41,843 nucleotides of DNA, taken from JBBQHM01 sp038323965 (GTDB lineage Bacteria; Verrucomicrobiota; Verrucomicrobiia; Chthoniobacterales; UBA10450). The translations under genes were made by a program, and so were the position numbers. Each line of letters starts with the position of its first letter. Within the stretch, counting starts at the first letter, position 1. Below the pieces are notes generated by a model. The model worked only from the letters and a program-made list of their open reading frames with translations. It had not been told where the DNA came from and ran no database searches. The DNA lies in NCBI GenBank assembly GCA_038323965.1, contig JBBQHM010000007.1, positions 1 through 41,843 on the forward strand. The letters are read 5' to 3'. Positions 15,375 to 22,619 of this stretch are shown here, one piece after another.

Positions 15375-15902
15375 TCAGCGCGCGATCAAACCTAGCACCA
15401 GGAAAACGCATCCCGCTGCTCCGAGCGCCATGCTGACAAACCAATAACGCCTGCGTTTGGTGAGCGCCGAAATGGCCGCCACCGCGATCGAGATTTGAAA
15501 CATCGTCACGGCACGCGCGAAGACTTCGTGCTGATGAAAGAACGACTTCGCTACGCTCGACTTAGCCTCGGCCTCCTTGCGAATTTCCGCTTGCTCTTCT
15601 TCGTAGCGCTTCGCTTTTTCGCGATCAGATTCCGCCGGGGCGGGAGTGATGCTTAGCTTCACGTCGAGCACGGAAGCCTTGATGCTTTTCGCCCGGTAGT
15701 TATTCCTGTGATTTGCCGCCTCGATCTGGCTCCTAATCGCTTCGTTCGCGTGTTTCCCCGAGTGTAACCCGGCGATCGCCGCGAGAACCGCGAGGATTGC
15801 AGTCGTCAATGCGACCCCTGAAATCCAGGGCGCGCCGCCATGCTCCGCGGCGTGCTGCGTGTGTTCGTGCAGATGTTCCAATGGAACTTCGGCTTCTTCC
15901 AT
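15375..15902 (-). CDS. DUF4337 membrane protein
   Basis: The 175-aa product begins with an acidic, His-rich tail (EEAEVPLEHLHEHTQHAAEH) and then a transmembrane helix (GVALTTAILAVLAAIAG). A long charged segment follows (about residues 50-120, including KRYEEEQAEIRKEAEAKSS), and the C terminus holds two more transmembrane helices (MFQISIAVAAIS and WFVSMALGAAGCVFLVLGL). This is the DUF4337 arrangement; function unknown. The N-terminal His-rich tail could bind metal, but that is speculation. It heads the ruvC-lipB-hydrolase minus-strand unit. Confidence 0.75.
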   Translation of the reverse strand: MEEAEVPLEHLHEHTQHAAEHGGAPWISGVALTTAILAVLAAIAGLHSGKHANEAIRSQIEAANHRNNYRAKSIKASVLDVKLSITPAPAESDREKAKRYEEEQAEIRKEAEAKSSVAKSFFHQHEVFARAVTMFQISIAVAAISALTKRRRYWFVSMALGAAGCVFLVLGLIAR

Positions 15903-15903
15903 G

Positions 15904-15925
15904 CGGGCAATCTTAGGGTTGCCCG
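15904..15925. other. Small hairpin upstream of the DUF4337 gene
   Basis: CGGGCAA (15904-15910) and TTGCCCG (15919-15925) pair perfectly around an 8-base loop. It lies just before the minus-strand start at 15902, in the 101-base gap to the divergent uvrD-like gene. It could be an operator or leader hairpin; nothing else is recognised in this gap. Confidence 0.4.
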
Positions 15926-16003
15926 TCCACCGTTCAAGATGCGATTCGCGCGCTCGAAATATCCGTTGCTGTGCCGCGTCACTGACCGGAGCGTTCTGCC
16001 CTT

Positions 16004-18061
16004 ATGTCCCGCGAATACACGTTGCAGCGCGCCCCTGCCACGGGTCCCGGCATCAACTACGCGGCTGAACTTAACGAGCAACAATTTGCAGCCGTGACGG
16101 CCCCGCCCGGGCCGCAGCTCATCATCGCGGGCGCCGGCTCGGGAAAAACGCGGACGCTGACTTATCGCGTCGCCTACCTGCTCGAGAACGGCGTCGATCC
16201 TCGCAACATCCTGCTGCTCACATTCACCAACAAGGCTGCGCGACAAATGCTCGATCGCGTTGCCGGATTGATGCCCGTCGATGCCAGTGGCATCTGGGGT
16301 GGAACTTTTCACTCGATCGGAAATCGAATGCTGCGCCGCCACGGCAGTGTACTCGGCTACACGAACGGATTCACGATCATGGACCGCGAGGACCAGAAAG
16401 ATTTAATTAATTCCGTGGTCAGCGCGGCGGGGATCGATCCGAAGGAAATTCGCTTTCCGAAGGGCGACGTGCTCGCGGAAATTTTCAGCTTCGTCATCAA
16501 CACGGAATCGCCCATCGAAGCGTTACTGGCGGAGAAATTCCCCTATTTCCTGCCGCTGCTCGACCAGATCAAAGATGTCCAAGCACGCTATGAGCGGAAG
16601 AAGAAATCGACCAACTCGATGGACTTCGACGATCTGCTCGAGAAGCCGCTACGCCTGCTCAAAGACCATGCCGAAGTCGCCTCCGTGTATCAGCGCCAAT
16701 TTCAATTCATTCTCGTAGACGAGTATCAGGACACGAACAAGATCCAGGCGGATTTCATCGATGTGCTCGCGACCGAACACCGCAATGTGATGGTGGTCGG
16801 CGACGACGCGCAATCAATCTACTCATGGCGCGGGGCTAACTTTCAAAACATCCTCGAGTTTCCAAAGCGTTATCCCGACGCGCGCGTCTTCAAGATTGAG
16901 CTGAACTATCGCAGCGTGCCGGAGATTCTGAGCGTCGCGAATTCATCCATCGCGGCCAACGTGCAGCAATTTCGCAAAAGTCTGGCGGCGACACGCCAAA
17001 GCAACGCGGTGAAACCCGCCGTCGTCGCGCTCAATGATGGCGGCGAGCAGGCGCAGTTTGTCGCACAACGCATCCTCGAATTGCGCGATGAAGGCATCGA
17101 TCTGAACGACGTTGCCGTTTTGTACCGCGCGCATTTCCATGCCGTCGAACTGCAGCTCGAACTCTCGCGCCGCGGAATCCCCTACCAGATCACGAGTGGT
17201 ATCCGCTTTTTCGAGCAGGCGCATATCAAGGACGTTGCTGCCTTCGTGCGCGTCATCGCCAATCCGCGCGATGAAGTTGCTTTCAAGCGCATGGTGAAAC
17301 TTCTGCCCGGCATCGGAAACAAGAGCGCGGACAACCTTTGGAATACGTGGGAAAAAGCTCTTCCTGTAGTCGCGGTCGCCGACCGCGGTGAGGGTGACGC
17401 AGCAGCCTCGGAAACCGCGTTCAGCGACCGCGGCTACAACTTCAGCTTCGGCGAAAAAATCCGGGCGTTGAGCGTCGGCGCGAAGTCGAAAAAATCGTGG
17501 GAGCAGCTCGCCTTCACTATTGAAGAAATGGCTCCAGCAGGAGTACCGAATCCGCCGAGCGAGATGATTACATCCGTCGTCGAAGCGATGTATGACGATT
17601 ACGCGAAGGCGAATTTCACGAATTACGAACTACGGCGCGAAGACTTGAATCAGCTCGCGGCCTTCGCGCGGCAGTTCAAGGATGTGCACGAATTTTTGTC
17701 GCAGCTCGCACTCATCAGCAACGTCGACGCCGAAGCAGCGCCAAACGCTTCCGGGGACAACGAGGCCGTTAACCTCTCATCCGTTCATCAGGCGAAAGGT
17801 CTGGAGTTTCATACCGTCTTCGTCATCTACCTCACCGACGGAATGTTCCCGAGCGCACGCTCGCTCGATACGGCCGCGGCGCTCGAAGAAGAACGCCGTC
17901 TGTTCTACGTGGCCATTACGCGCGCGCGTGACGAGCTTTATCTCAGCTATCCGCACATGCGAATGAATGCCGGTTACGGCGACATGTTTCAAAGGCCGTC
18001 ACGCTTCCTGAAGGAGATCCCGAACGAGCTCGTCGAGGACTGGCAAATTCGTCGAAGCTGA
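16004..18061 (+). CDS. ATP-dependent DNA helicase, UvrD/PcrA/Rep family, with in-frame repeat insertion
   Basis: The 685-aa superfamily 1A helicase carries all motifs: Q motif LNEQQFAAVTA, Walker A AGAGSGKTRT, Ia LTFTNKAAR, II LVDEYQDTN, III VVGDDAQSIYSWRGA, IV LNYRS, V VHQAKGLEFHTVFV and VI LFYVAITRARDELYLSYP. It unwinds DNA in repair or replication; UvrD, PcrA or Rep cannot be separated by eye. Residues 455-478 are encoded by a 72-base palindromic repeat (17366-17437) inserted without frameshift in the 2B region, adding VVAVADRGEGDAAASE and eight more residues. It is somewhat shorter than typical PcrA because its C-terminal tail is short. Confidence 0.93.
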   Translation: MSREYTLQRAPATGPGINYAAELNEQQFAAVTAPPGPQLIIAGAGSGKTRTLTYRVAYLLENGVDPRNILLLTFTNKAARQMLDRVAGLMPVDASGIWGGTFHSIGNRMLRRHGSVLGYTNGFTIMDREDQKDLINSVVSAAGIDPKEIRFPKGDVLAEIFSFVINTESPIEALLAEKFPYFLPLLDQIKDVQARYERKKKSTNSMDFDDLLEKPLRLLKDHAEVASVYQRQFQFILVDEYQDTNKIQADFIDVLATEHRNVMVVGDDAQSIYSWRGANFQNILEFPKRYPDARVFKIELNYRSVPEILSVANSSIAANVQQFRKSLAATRQSNAVKPAVVALNDGGEQAQFVAQRILELRDEGIDLNDVAVLYRAHFHAVELQLELSRRGIPYQITSGIRFFEQAHIKDVAAFVRVIANPRDEVAFKRMVKLLPGIGNKSADNLWNTWEKALPVVAVADRGEGDAAASETAFSDRGYNFSFGEKIRALSVGAKSKKSWEQLAFTIEEMAPAGVPNPPSEMITSVVEAMYDDYAKANFTNYELRREDLNQLAAFARQFKDVHEFLSQLALISNVDAEAAPNASGDNEAVNLSSVHQAKGLEFHTVFVIYLTDGMFPSARSLDTAAALEEERRLFYVAITRARDELYLSYPHMRMNAGYGDMFQRPSRFLKEIPNELVEDWQIRRS
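17366..17437. repeat. Palindromic repeat inside the uvrD-like gene
   Basis: Arm 17366-17388 (GTAGTCGCGGTCGCCGACCG...) and arm 17415-17437 are inverted copies matching at about 20 of 23 positions, with a 26-base centre. The whole unit is 72 bases, exactly 24 codons, so the helicase frame continues. Each arm is itself partly palindromic (CGCGGTCGC.GACCGCG). It looks like an intergenic-type repeat landed in a coding region. Confidence 0.85.
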
Positions 18062-18064
18062 TTT

Positions 18065-18096
18065 CGGCCACGGATCAACACGGATGGAACACGGAT
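18065..18096 (+). repeat. Left inverted repeat of the GxxExxY cassette
   Basis: Three CACGGAT heptamers occur at 18069-18075, 18079-18085 and 18090-18096, spaced by 10 and 11 bases. The reverse complement matches 18488-18519 at 28 of 32 positions. The ATG of the enclosed gene (18084) lies within the repeat. Confidence 0.88.
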
Positions 18097-18488
18097 TAGA
18101 AGCAAAAGAGACCCATCCGGTTCATCTTCTGCACCGGGAGATTACCGAAAAAATCATTGGAGCTGCGTTCGAGGTGCATCAGCAACTTGGATACGGTTTT
18201 CTGGAGCGCGTGTATCAACGTGCGCTACAAGTGGAACTCGCCCGACGCGGCGCGCGCCCCGAGCTAGAGAAGCGCATCCAAGTGCTCTACAAGGGTGTAG
18301 TCGTGGGCGATTACGACGCCGATATGATCGTTGACGATTGCGTGATCGTAGAAATTAAGGTCGCGGCGGAGTACGATAAACGTGACCAAGCGCATTTACT
18401 GAACGAGCTCAAGGCGACGGGACTAAAACCCGGCATGCTCTTGAATTTCGGTCGAACGAAAGTCGCGCATAAACGCCTCATTTTCTGA
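18084..18488 (+). CDS. GxxExxY family protein (PD-(D/E)XK nuclease-like)
   Basis: The 134-aa protein has the name-giving motif as GYGFLERVYQRALQVEL (Gly, Glu, Tyr in order) and the nuclease-like strand pair VVGDYDADMIVDDCVIVEIK, where Asp, Glu and Lys sit as in PD-(D/E)XK active sites. The N terminus holds HREITEKIIGAAFEVHQQLG, typical of the family; the C terminus, PGMLLNFGRTKVAHKRLIF, is also conserved. The function of GxxExxY proteins is not established; a nucleic-acid role is inferred from the fold. Start and stop both fall inside inverted repeats (18065-18096 and 18488-18519), so gene plus repeats looks like one cassette inserted between uvrD and malQ. Confidence 0.9.
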   Translation: MEHGLEAKETHPVHLLHREITEKIIGAAFEVHQQLGYGFLERVYQRALQVELARRGARPELEKRIQVLYKGVVVGDYDADMIVDDCVIVEIKVAAEYDKRDQAHLLNELKATGLKPGMLLNFGRTKVAHKRLIF

Positions 18489-18519
18489 TCCGTGTTTCAT
18501 CCGTGTCTATCCGTGGCTG
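18488..18519 (-). repeat. Right inverted repeat of the GxxExxY cassette
   Basis: ATCCGTG occurs at 18488-18494, 18499-18505 and 18509-18515, the reverse complement of the three CACGGAT units on the left. The first base overlaps the gene's stop codon (18486-18488). The arm ends one base before the malQ ATG at 18521. Confidence 0.88.
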
Positions 18520-18520
18520 A

Positions 18521-20221
18521 ATGAATCTGAGTTACGACAACAAAATCGCGGGCATCCTCGCCCCGCTGTTCGCGCTGCGACGCGAAGGTGATCTCGGGAT
18601 TGGCGACATCGCGGCTCTCCGGGAATTCATCGAGTGGTCGGCGGAGATTGGTTTCAAGCTCGTGCAACTGCTGCCGATCAATGAGGTCGGCGGCGACAAC
18701 AGTCCCTACAATGCCATCAGTTCGATGGCCCTCGAACCCACCACCCTGGTGCTGGCTCCGGGCACGCCCGCAGACCTGACTAACGATGATTATGCGCACA
18801 TCGTTCGCAATTACGATCTCACGGCTTGGCGGCACGGGCTGGTGCCTTACGAGTCCGTTAAGCGCCTGAAGCGCGCGCTCCTTGAATCCGCTTTCGAACG
18901 ATTCATGCGCCGCGCGCCGAGCGATCAAAGCACCAGGGAATTTGACGAATTCTGCGCGCGCGAACAAAGCTGGCTCGACGATTACACTTTTTTCCGCGCG
19001 CTGATGGAAAGGCACGGCGAATCCGAAGCATGGGATTCCTGGCAACCCGAAGTCCAGAGTCGTGCAGGTGCGCATGCCTGGATTGAGGCACAACCAGACG
19101 AACAACAATCAACCTTTCACCAACGCCGAAAGTTTTTTTCCTACATTCAGTGGATCGCTGACCTGCAATGGCGCGAAGTGAGCGAGTTTGCGGCTGCCCG
19201 CGGCGTGGCGCTCATGGGAGATATTCCGTTCGGCGTTAGTTACTACAGCGCCGACGTCTTCGCGCGTCCTGATGAATTTCATCTCGATTGGTCGGGCGGG
19301 GCTCCGCCGGAGCCGTACTTCAAGGACGATTTCTTCACGATGAAGTGGGGTCAGAATTGGGGAATTCCGGTCTATAACTGGCCGCAAATGCGCCGCCGCA
19401 ATTTCGATTGGTGGCGACAGCGGACTCGCGGTGTGGGCCGTTTTTTCCACGTCTATCGCATCGATCATATTCTTGGATTTTACCGGATTTATTCCTTCCC
19501 GTGGCGCCCAGCCGAGAACAAGGAATACCTCGAGCTCGAATGGAACGCGATGCTCGAGAAAACCAACGGTCGAGCTCCGCACTTCGCACCCCGTGACGAT
19601 GACTCGCATGACCACTGCGAAGCGAACCGCCGTGAGGGCGAGGAGTACCTGCGCGTGGTCCTCGAGGAATCCGGCAGGACACGAGTCGTGGGCGAAGACC
19701 TGGGGACGGTACCGCCGTATGTACGACCCAACCTGCAATCGCTGGGGATCGCCGGTTTCAAAATCCCGCAGTGGGAAGTTTATCATGATCGCGTGACGCC
19801 CGGCGCTGAATACGAGCGGGTGTCGGTTGCCACGTTCGCGACGCACGATCACAAACCGGTGCGCGCGTTATGGGAGGAAGCGTTTGAGCGACAATCTTCC
19901 ACGCGCGAACAGGCGCGGGACGATCTGCGGAAAATCGCGATTTTCTCGGGAATGACTTCGCTTCATGAAGGCATGACTTACGCCACGGATTTTTATCCGC
20001 GAGCGATGGACGCATTGTTCGCCAGTAACTCATGGCTTGCGATCGTGATGATCACCGACCTATTGGCACGGAAGGAGCGTTTCAACATTCCCGGTATGGC
20101 GAATGAGGCAAACTGGACGCGTCGAATGCACTCGACGGTGGCTGACTTACGGCGGAGCAAAACGATTCGTGAGCGGATGCGGATGATTCGTGTGATGCTC
20201 GAAAAGACCGGACGCGCTTGA
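18521..20221 (+). CDS. malQ: 4-alpha-glucanotransferase (amylomaltase, GH77)
   Basis: The enzyme transfers alpha-1,4-glucan segments between malto-oligosaccharides in glycogen/maltodextrin metabolism. The 566-aa product contains the GH77 landmarks: SPYNAISSMALEP near the N terminus, VALMGDIPFGVSYYSADVFA, the nucleophile Asp in YRIDHILGFYRIYS, the acid/base Glu in VVGEDLGTVPPYVR and the stabilising Asp in ATFATHDHKPVRALW. It is close to the usual size for short bacterial MalQ. Its ATG comes directly after the right inverted repeat of the GxxExxY cassette, so that cassette probably replaced part of its upstream region. Confidence 0.95.
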   Translation: MNLSYDNKIAGILAPLFALRREGDLGIGDIAALREFIEWSAEIGFKLVQLLPINEVGGDNSPYNAISSMALEPTTLVLAPGTPADLTNDDYAHIVRNYDLTAWRHGLVPYESVKRLKRALLESAFERFMRRAPSDQSTREFDEFCAREQSWLDDYTFFRALMERHGESEAWDSWQPEVQSRAGAHAWIEAQPDEQQSTFHQRRKFFSYIQWIADLQWREVSEFAAARGVALMGDIPFGVSYYSADVFARPDEFHLDWSGGAPPEPYFKDDFFTMKWGQNWGIPVYNWPQMRRRNFDWWRQRTRGVGRFFHVYRIDHILGFYRIYSFPWRPAENKEYLELEWNAMLEKTNGRAPHFAPRDDDSHDHCEANRREGEEYLRVVLEESGRTRVVGEDLGTVPPYVRPNLQSLGIAGFKIPQWEVYHDRVTPGAEYERVSVATFATHDHKPVRALWEEAFERQSSTREQARDDLRKIAIFSGMTSLHEGMTYATDFYPRAMDALFASNSWLAIVMITDLLARKERFNIPGMANEANWTRRMHSTVADLRRSKTIRERMRMIRVMLEKTGRA

Positions 20222-20223
20222 TC

Positions 20224-20376
20224 TGTCATCCTGAGCGGAGCGCAGCGGAGTCGAAGGACCTCTCAGACGGTGATGCGTCACGCGAATTCGGGAAGGGTCG
20301 GCCGGCTGCGGGGTCCCCATTCGACTCGGCGTCGCCTCGCTCAGGGCAGGCTCTCGACTTTTGCTCGGGATGACAG
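20224..20376. repeat. Palindromic intergenic repeat, family A copy 2 (upstream of mdh)
   Basis: The element starts TGTCATCCTGAGCGGAGC and ends GCTCGGGATGACAG. Internal segments GGACCTCTC, TGATGCGTCA and CCGGCTGCGGGGTCC recur, reversed, in the element at 21396-21508. It fills the 183-base gap between malQ and mdh. Confidence 0.85.
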
Positions 20377-20404
20377 AATGGGGAACAGCGTTTAAGACAA
20401 ACGA

Positions 20405-21391
20405 ATGCAATCGCCTATCAAAGTTGCCGTTACCGGCGCTGCTGGAAACATCGGTTACGCACTTGTTTTTCGCATCGCATCCGGTGCCATGTTTGGTCCG
20501 GATCAGCCAGTTGCGCTGAGTCTCATCGAAATCCCAACCGCCATAGGCGCACTCGAAGGCGTCGTGATGGAATTGCAGGATTGCGCTTTCCCTTTACTGA
20601 AATCGATCACGCCCACGGCCGATCTCGACGAAGGATTTCGCGATGTGAACTGGGCGCTGCTGGTCGGCAGCGTTCCGCGCAAAGCCGGGATGGAACGGAA
20701 GGATCTTCTCGGAATAAACGGCAAGATTTTCATCGGCCAGGGCAACGCGATACAGAAGAATGCCGCGCAGGATACACGCGTTCTCGTGGTGGGAAACCCG
20801 TGTAATACGAATTGCCTCATTGCCATGAACAATGCGCGGGACATTCCGAGTGAGCGTTGGTTTGCGATGACGCGACTCGATGAAAATCGCGCGAAGGCGC
20901 AACTGGCGCACCGCGCTGGGGTCGAGGTGACGAGCGTCACGAACATGACGATCTGGGGCAACCATTCGGCGACGCAATATCCCGATTTCTATAACGCGAA
21001 AATCGATGGACGCGCCGCCAACGAAGTGATCGGTGACGAGGCGTGGCTGAAAGATTCCTTCATCCCCGCGGTGCAGCAGCGCGGCGCGGCAATCATCAAG
21101 GCGCGCGGACTTTCCTCAGCCGGTTCGGCCGCGAATGCGATCATCGCTAGCGTGCGCTCGGTCAACGAGAACACCGCCGCGAAAGACTGGCACAGCATCG
21201 GGGTTTGCTCGGATGGAAGTTATGGAATCGAAAAGGGCCTGATTAGTTCGTTTCCAGTGCGAGCGACCGGCAGCAAATGGGAGATCGTGCAAGGCGTGCC
21301 GGTAAACGATTTCAGCCGGTCGAAGATCGACGCTTCGGTTGCTGAACTGAAAGAAGAGCGCGAGCTGGTGAAGGAATTGTTGCCAGCGTAA
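20405..21391 (+). CDS. mdh: Malate dehydrogenase
   Basis: The enzyme interconverts malate and oxaloacetate with NAD in the TCA cycle. The 328-aa product has the Rossmann loop VTGAAGNIGYALVFRIASG, the GxxxxDL-like early region, catalytic-loop Arg residues in VPRKAGMERKDLL, the Asp/Arg pair in TRLDENRAKAQLA and catalytic His in IWGNHSATQYPD. Length and motifs match the cytoplasmic-type bacterial MDH (MDH type 2). It is a single-gene island between two inverted copies of a palindromic repeat (20224-20376 and 21396-21508). Confidence 0.96.
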   Translation: MQSPIKVAVTGAAGNIGYALVFRIASGAMFGPDQPVALSLIEIPTAIGALEGVVMELQDCAFPLLKSITPTADLDEGFRDVNWALLVGSVPRKAGMERKDLLGINGKIFIGQGNAIQKNAAQDTRVLVVGNPCNTNCLIAMNNARDIPSERWFAMTRLDENRAKAQLAHRAGVEVTSVTNMTIWGNHSATQYPDFYNAKIDGRAANEVIGDEAWLKDSFIPAVQQRGAAIIKARGLSSAGSAANAIIASVRSVNENTAAKDWHSIGVCSDGSYGIEKGLISSFPVRATGSKWEIVQGVPVNDFSRSKIDASVAELKEERELVKELLPA

Positions 21392-21395
21392 CGCT

Positions 21396-21508
21396 GTCAT
21401 CCCGAGCGAAGTCGAGGGACCCCGCAGCCGGTCGACCGTTCTCAAACTCGGATGACGCATAACCAACCGAGAGGTCCTTCGCTGCGCTGCGCTCCGCTCA
21501 GGATGACA
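21396..21508. repeat. Palindromic intergenic repeat, family A copy 3 (downstream of mdh)
   Basis: It starts GTCATCCCGAGCGAAGTC and ends CCGCTCAGGATGACA. Read backwards it follows the same order as copy 2 (GGACCTCTC, ATGCGTCA, GGTCG, CCGGCTGCGGGG), so the two are inverted copies around mdh. It starts five bases after the mdh stop. Confidence 0.85.
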
Positions 21509-21595
21509 GACGAGAGCCGGTGAGGTGCTCGGATACTTTTCGAGTTACTTCGCCGACGTTTTATTGATCATGCTCGCGCACGCTCCTGAGGTAGA

Positions 21596-21640
21596 GACAG
21601 CGCACTGCGCTGTCCTAGGCGCCGCAGCGCGGCGCCCCTA
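21596..21640. repeat. Double palindrome ending on the purC stop codon
   Basis: GACAGCGCA (21596-21604) and TGCGCTGTC (21606-21614) pair perfectly around one base. A second palindrome, TAGGCGCCGC (21616-21625) with GCGGCGCCCCTA (21629-21640), follows. The CTA at 21638-21640 is the purC stop (TAG on the minus strand). The rest of the gap, 21509-21595, shows nothing I recognise. Confidence 0.7.
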
Positions 21641-22525
21641 TCGTTCGAGGGGCGAGCCAGTTAGCCGCTCGAAAGCTTCGAGATACTTGGCGGTCGTCTT
21701 CTCGATAACTTCCGCGGGTAATTTCGGCCCCGGAGAAGTCTTGTTCCAATCGAGCGTCTCCAGATAATCCCGGACGAATTGCTTGTCGTAGCTCGGCGGG
21801 CTGGTGCCAACAACGTAACTATCCGCCGGCCAGAAACGCGACGAGTCGGGCGTAAGACATTCGTCGATGAGCAGCAATTCGCCGTCGCGAATTCCAAATT
21901 CAAACTTGGTGTCGGCGACGATGATCCCTTTCTCGGCCGCGAATTCGCTGCCGGCTTTGTAGATCATCAAACTCAGGTCGCGGGCGCGTTTCGCCGTTTT
22001 TTCTCCGGCAATCTCGCAGGCCTGCGACCAATCGATGTTTATGTCGTGGCCGGATTCACTCTTGGTCGCAGGCGTAAAAATCGGCTCCGGCAACCTCGAT
22101 GCGAGTTGCAAACCAGCCGGCAATTTATGACCACAGACGCTTCCGTTTTCCTGGTAATCTTTCCAACCTGAACCGGCCAGGTATCCGCGCACAACGCATT
22201 CGATCGTAAGCGGCTGGGATTTTTTGACCATCATGGATCTGCCAGCGATGAGCGCGGAGAATTCGCGCAAGGCCGCCGGGAAATCCGTGAAGTCGGCCGT
22301 GATCAGGTGATTCGCGACGAAGCGGAAGCGCTTGAACCAGAACGCGGAAATTTGATTCAGCACGGCGCCTTTATGCGGAATTGGATCAGGCATGATCACA
22401 TCGAACGCAGAGAGCCTGTCCGTGGCGACGAAGAGCAACTCGTCGCCGAGATCGAAAACCTCGCGCACCTTCCCGCTCCGGAGCTTCGGAATACCCGGGA
22501 GTTCGAGATCGCGCAGGGTTTGCAT
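21638..22525 (-). CDS. purC: Phosphoribosylaminoimidazole-succinocarboxamide synthase
   Basis: SAICAR synthase joins CAIR and aspartate with ATP in purine synthesis. The 295-aa product opens LPGIPKLRSGKVREVFDLGD, the phosphate-binding hairpin of PurC, followed by LFVATDRLSAFDVIMPDPIP, ECVVRGYLAGSGWKDYQENG and IIVADTKFEFGIRDGELLLI with DECLTPDSSRFWP, all standard. The final codons run straight into a palindromic repeat that supplies the TAG stop, so the C terminus (TGSPLER) may have been set by repeat insertion. It is divergent from the rlmI-like gene. Confidence 0.96.
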   Translation of the reverse strand: MQTLRDLELPGIPKLRSGKVREVFDLGDELLFVATDRLSAFDVIMPDPIPHKGAVLNQISAFWFKRFRFVANHLITADFTDFPAALREFSALIAGRSMMVKKSQPLTIECVVRGYLAGSGWKDYQENGSVCGHKLPAGLQLASRLPEPIFTPATKSESGHDINIDWSQACEIAGEKTAKRARDLSLMIYKAGSEFAAEKGIIVADTKFEFGIRDGELLLIDECLTPDSSRFWPADSYVVGTSPPSYDKQFVRDYLETLDWNKTSPGPKLPAEVIEKTTAKYLEAFERLTGSPLER

Positions 22526-22552
22526 AACGCGACGTTAAACGTTGAACGAATT

Positions 22553-22610
22553 GCAGGGCAAGCGCGCCGCTTCTCGGACGCGGAGTTGGCAGCCGGAGCG
22601 GCTGCCCTAC
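22553..22610. repeat. Palindromic repeat between purC and the rlmI-like gene
   Basis: The 58-base unit has near-identical inverted ends, GCAGGGCA (22553-22560) and TGCCCTAC (22603-22610), and an inner perfect hairpin, GGCAGCCG with CGGCTGCC (22588-22606, 3-base loop). It ends 9 bases before the chosen ATG at 22620. Confidence 0.75.
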
Positions 22611-22619
22611 AATGCATTC

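Noticed and set aside
22542..22619. Upstream start of the rlmI-like gene
   Set aside because: The extra residues come from the palindromic repeat at 22553-22610 and are not part of the PUA domain.
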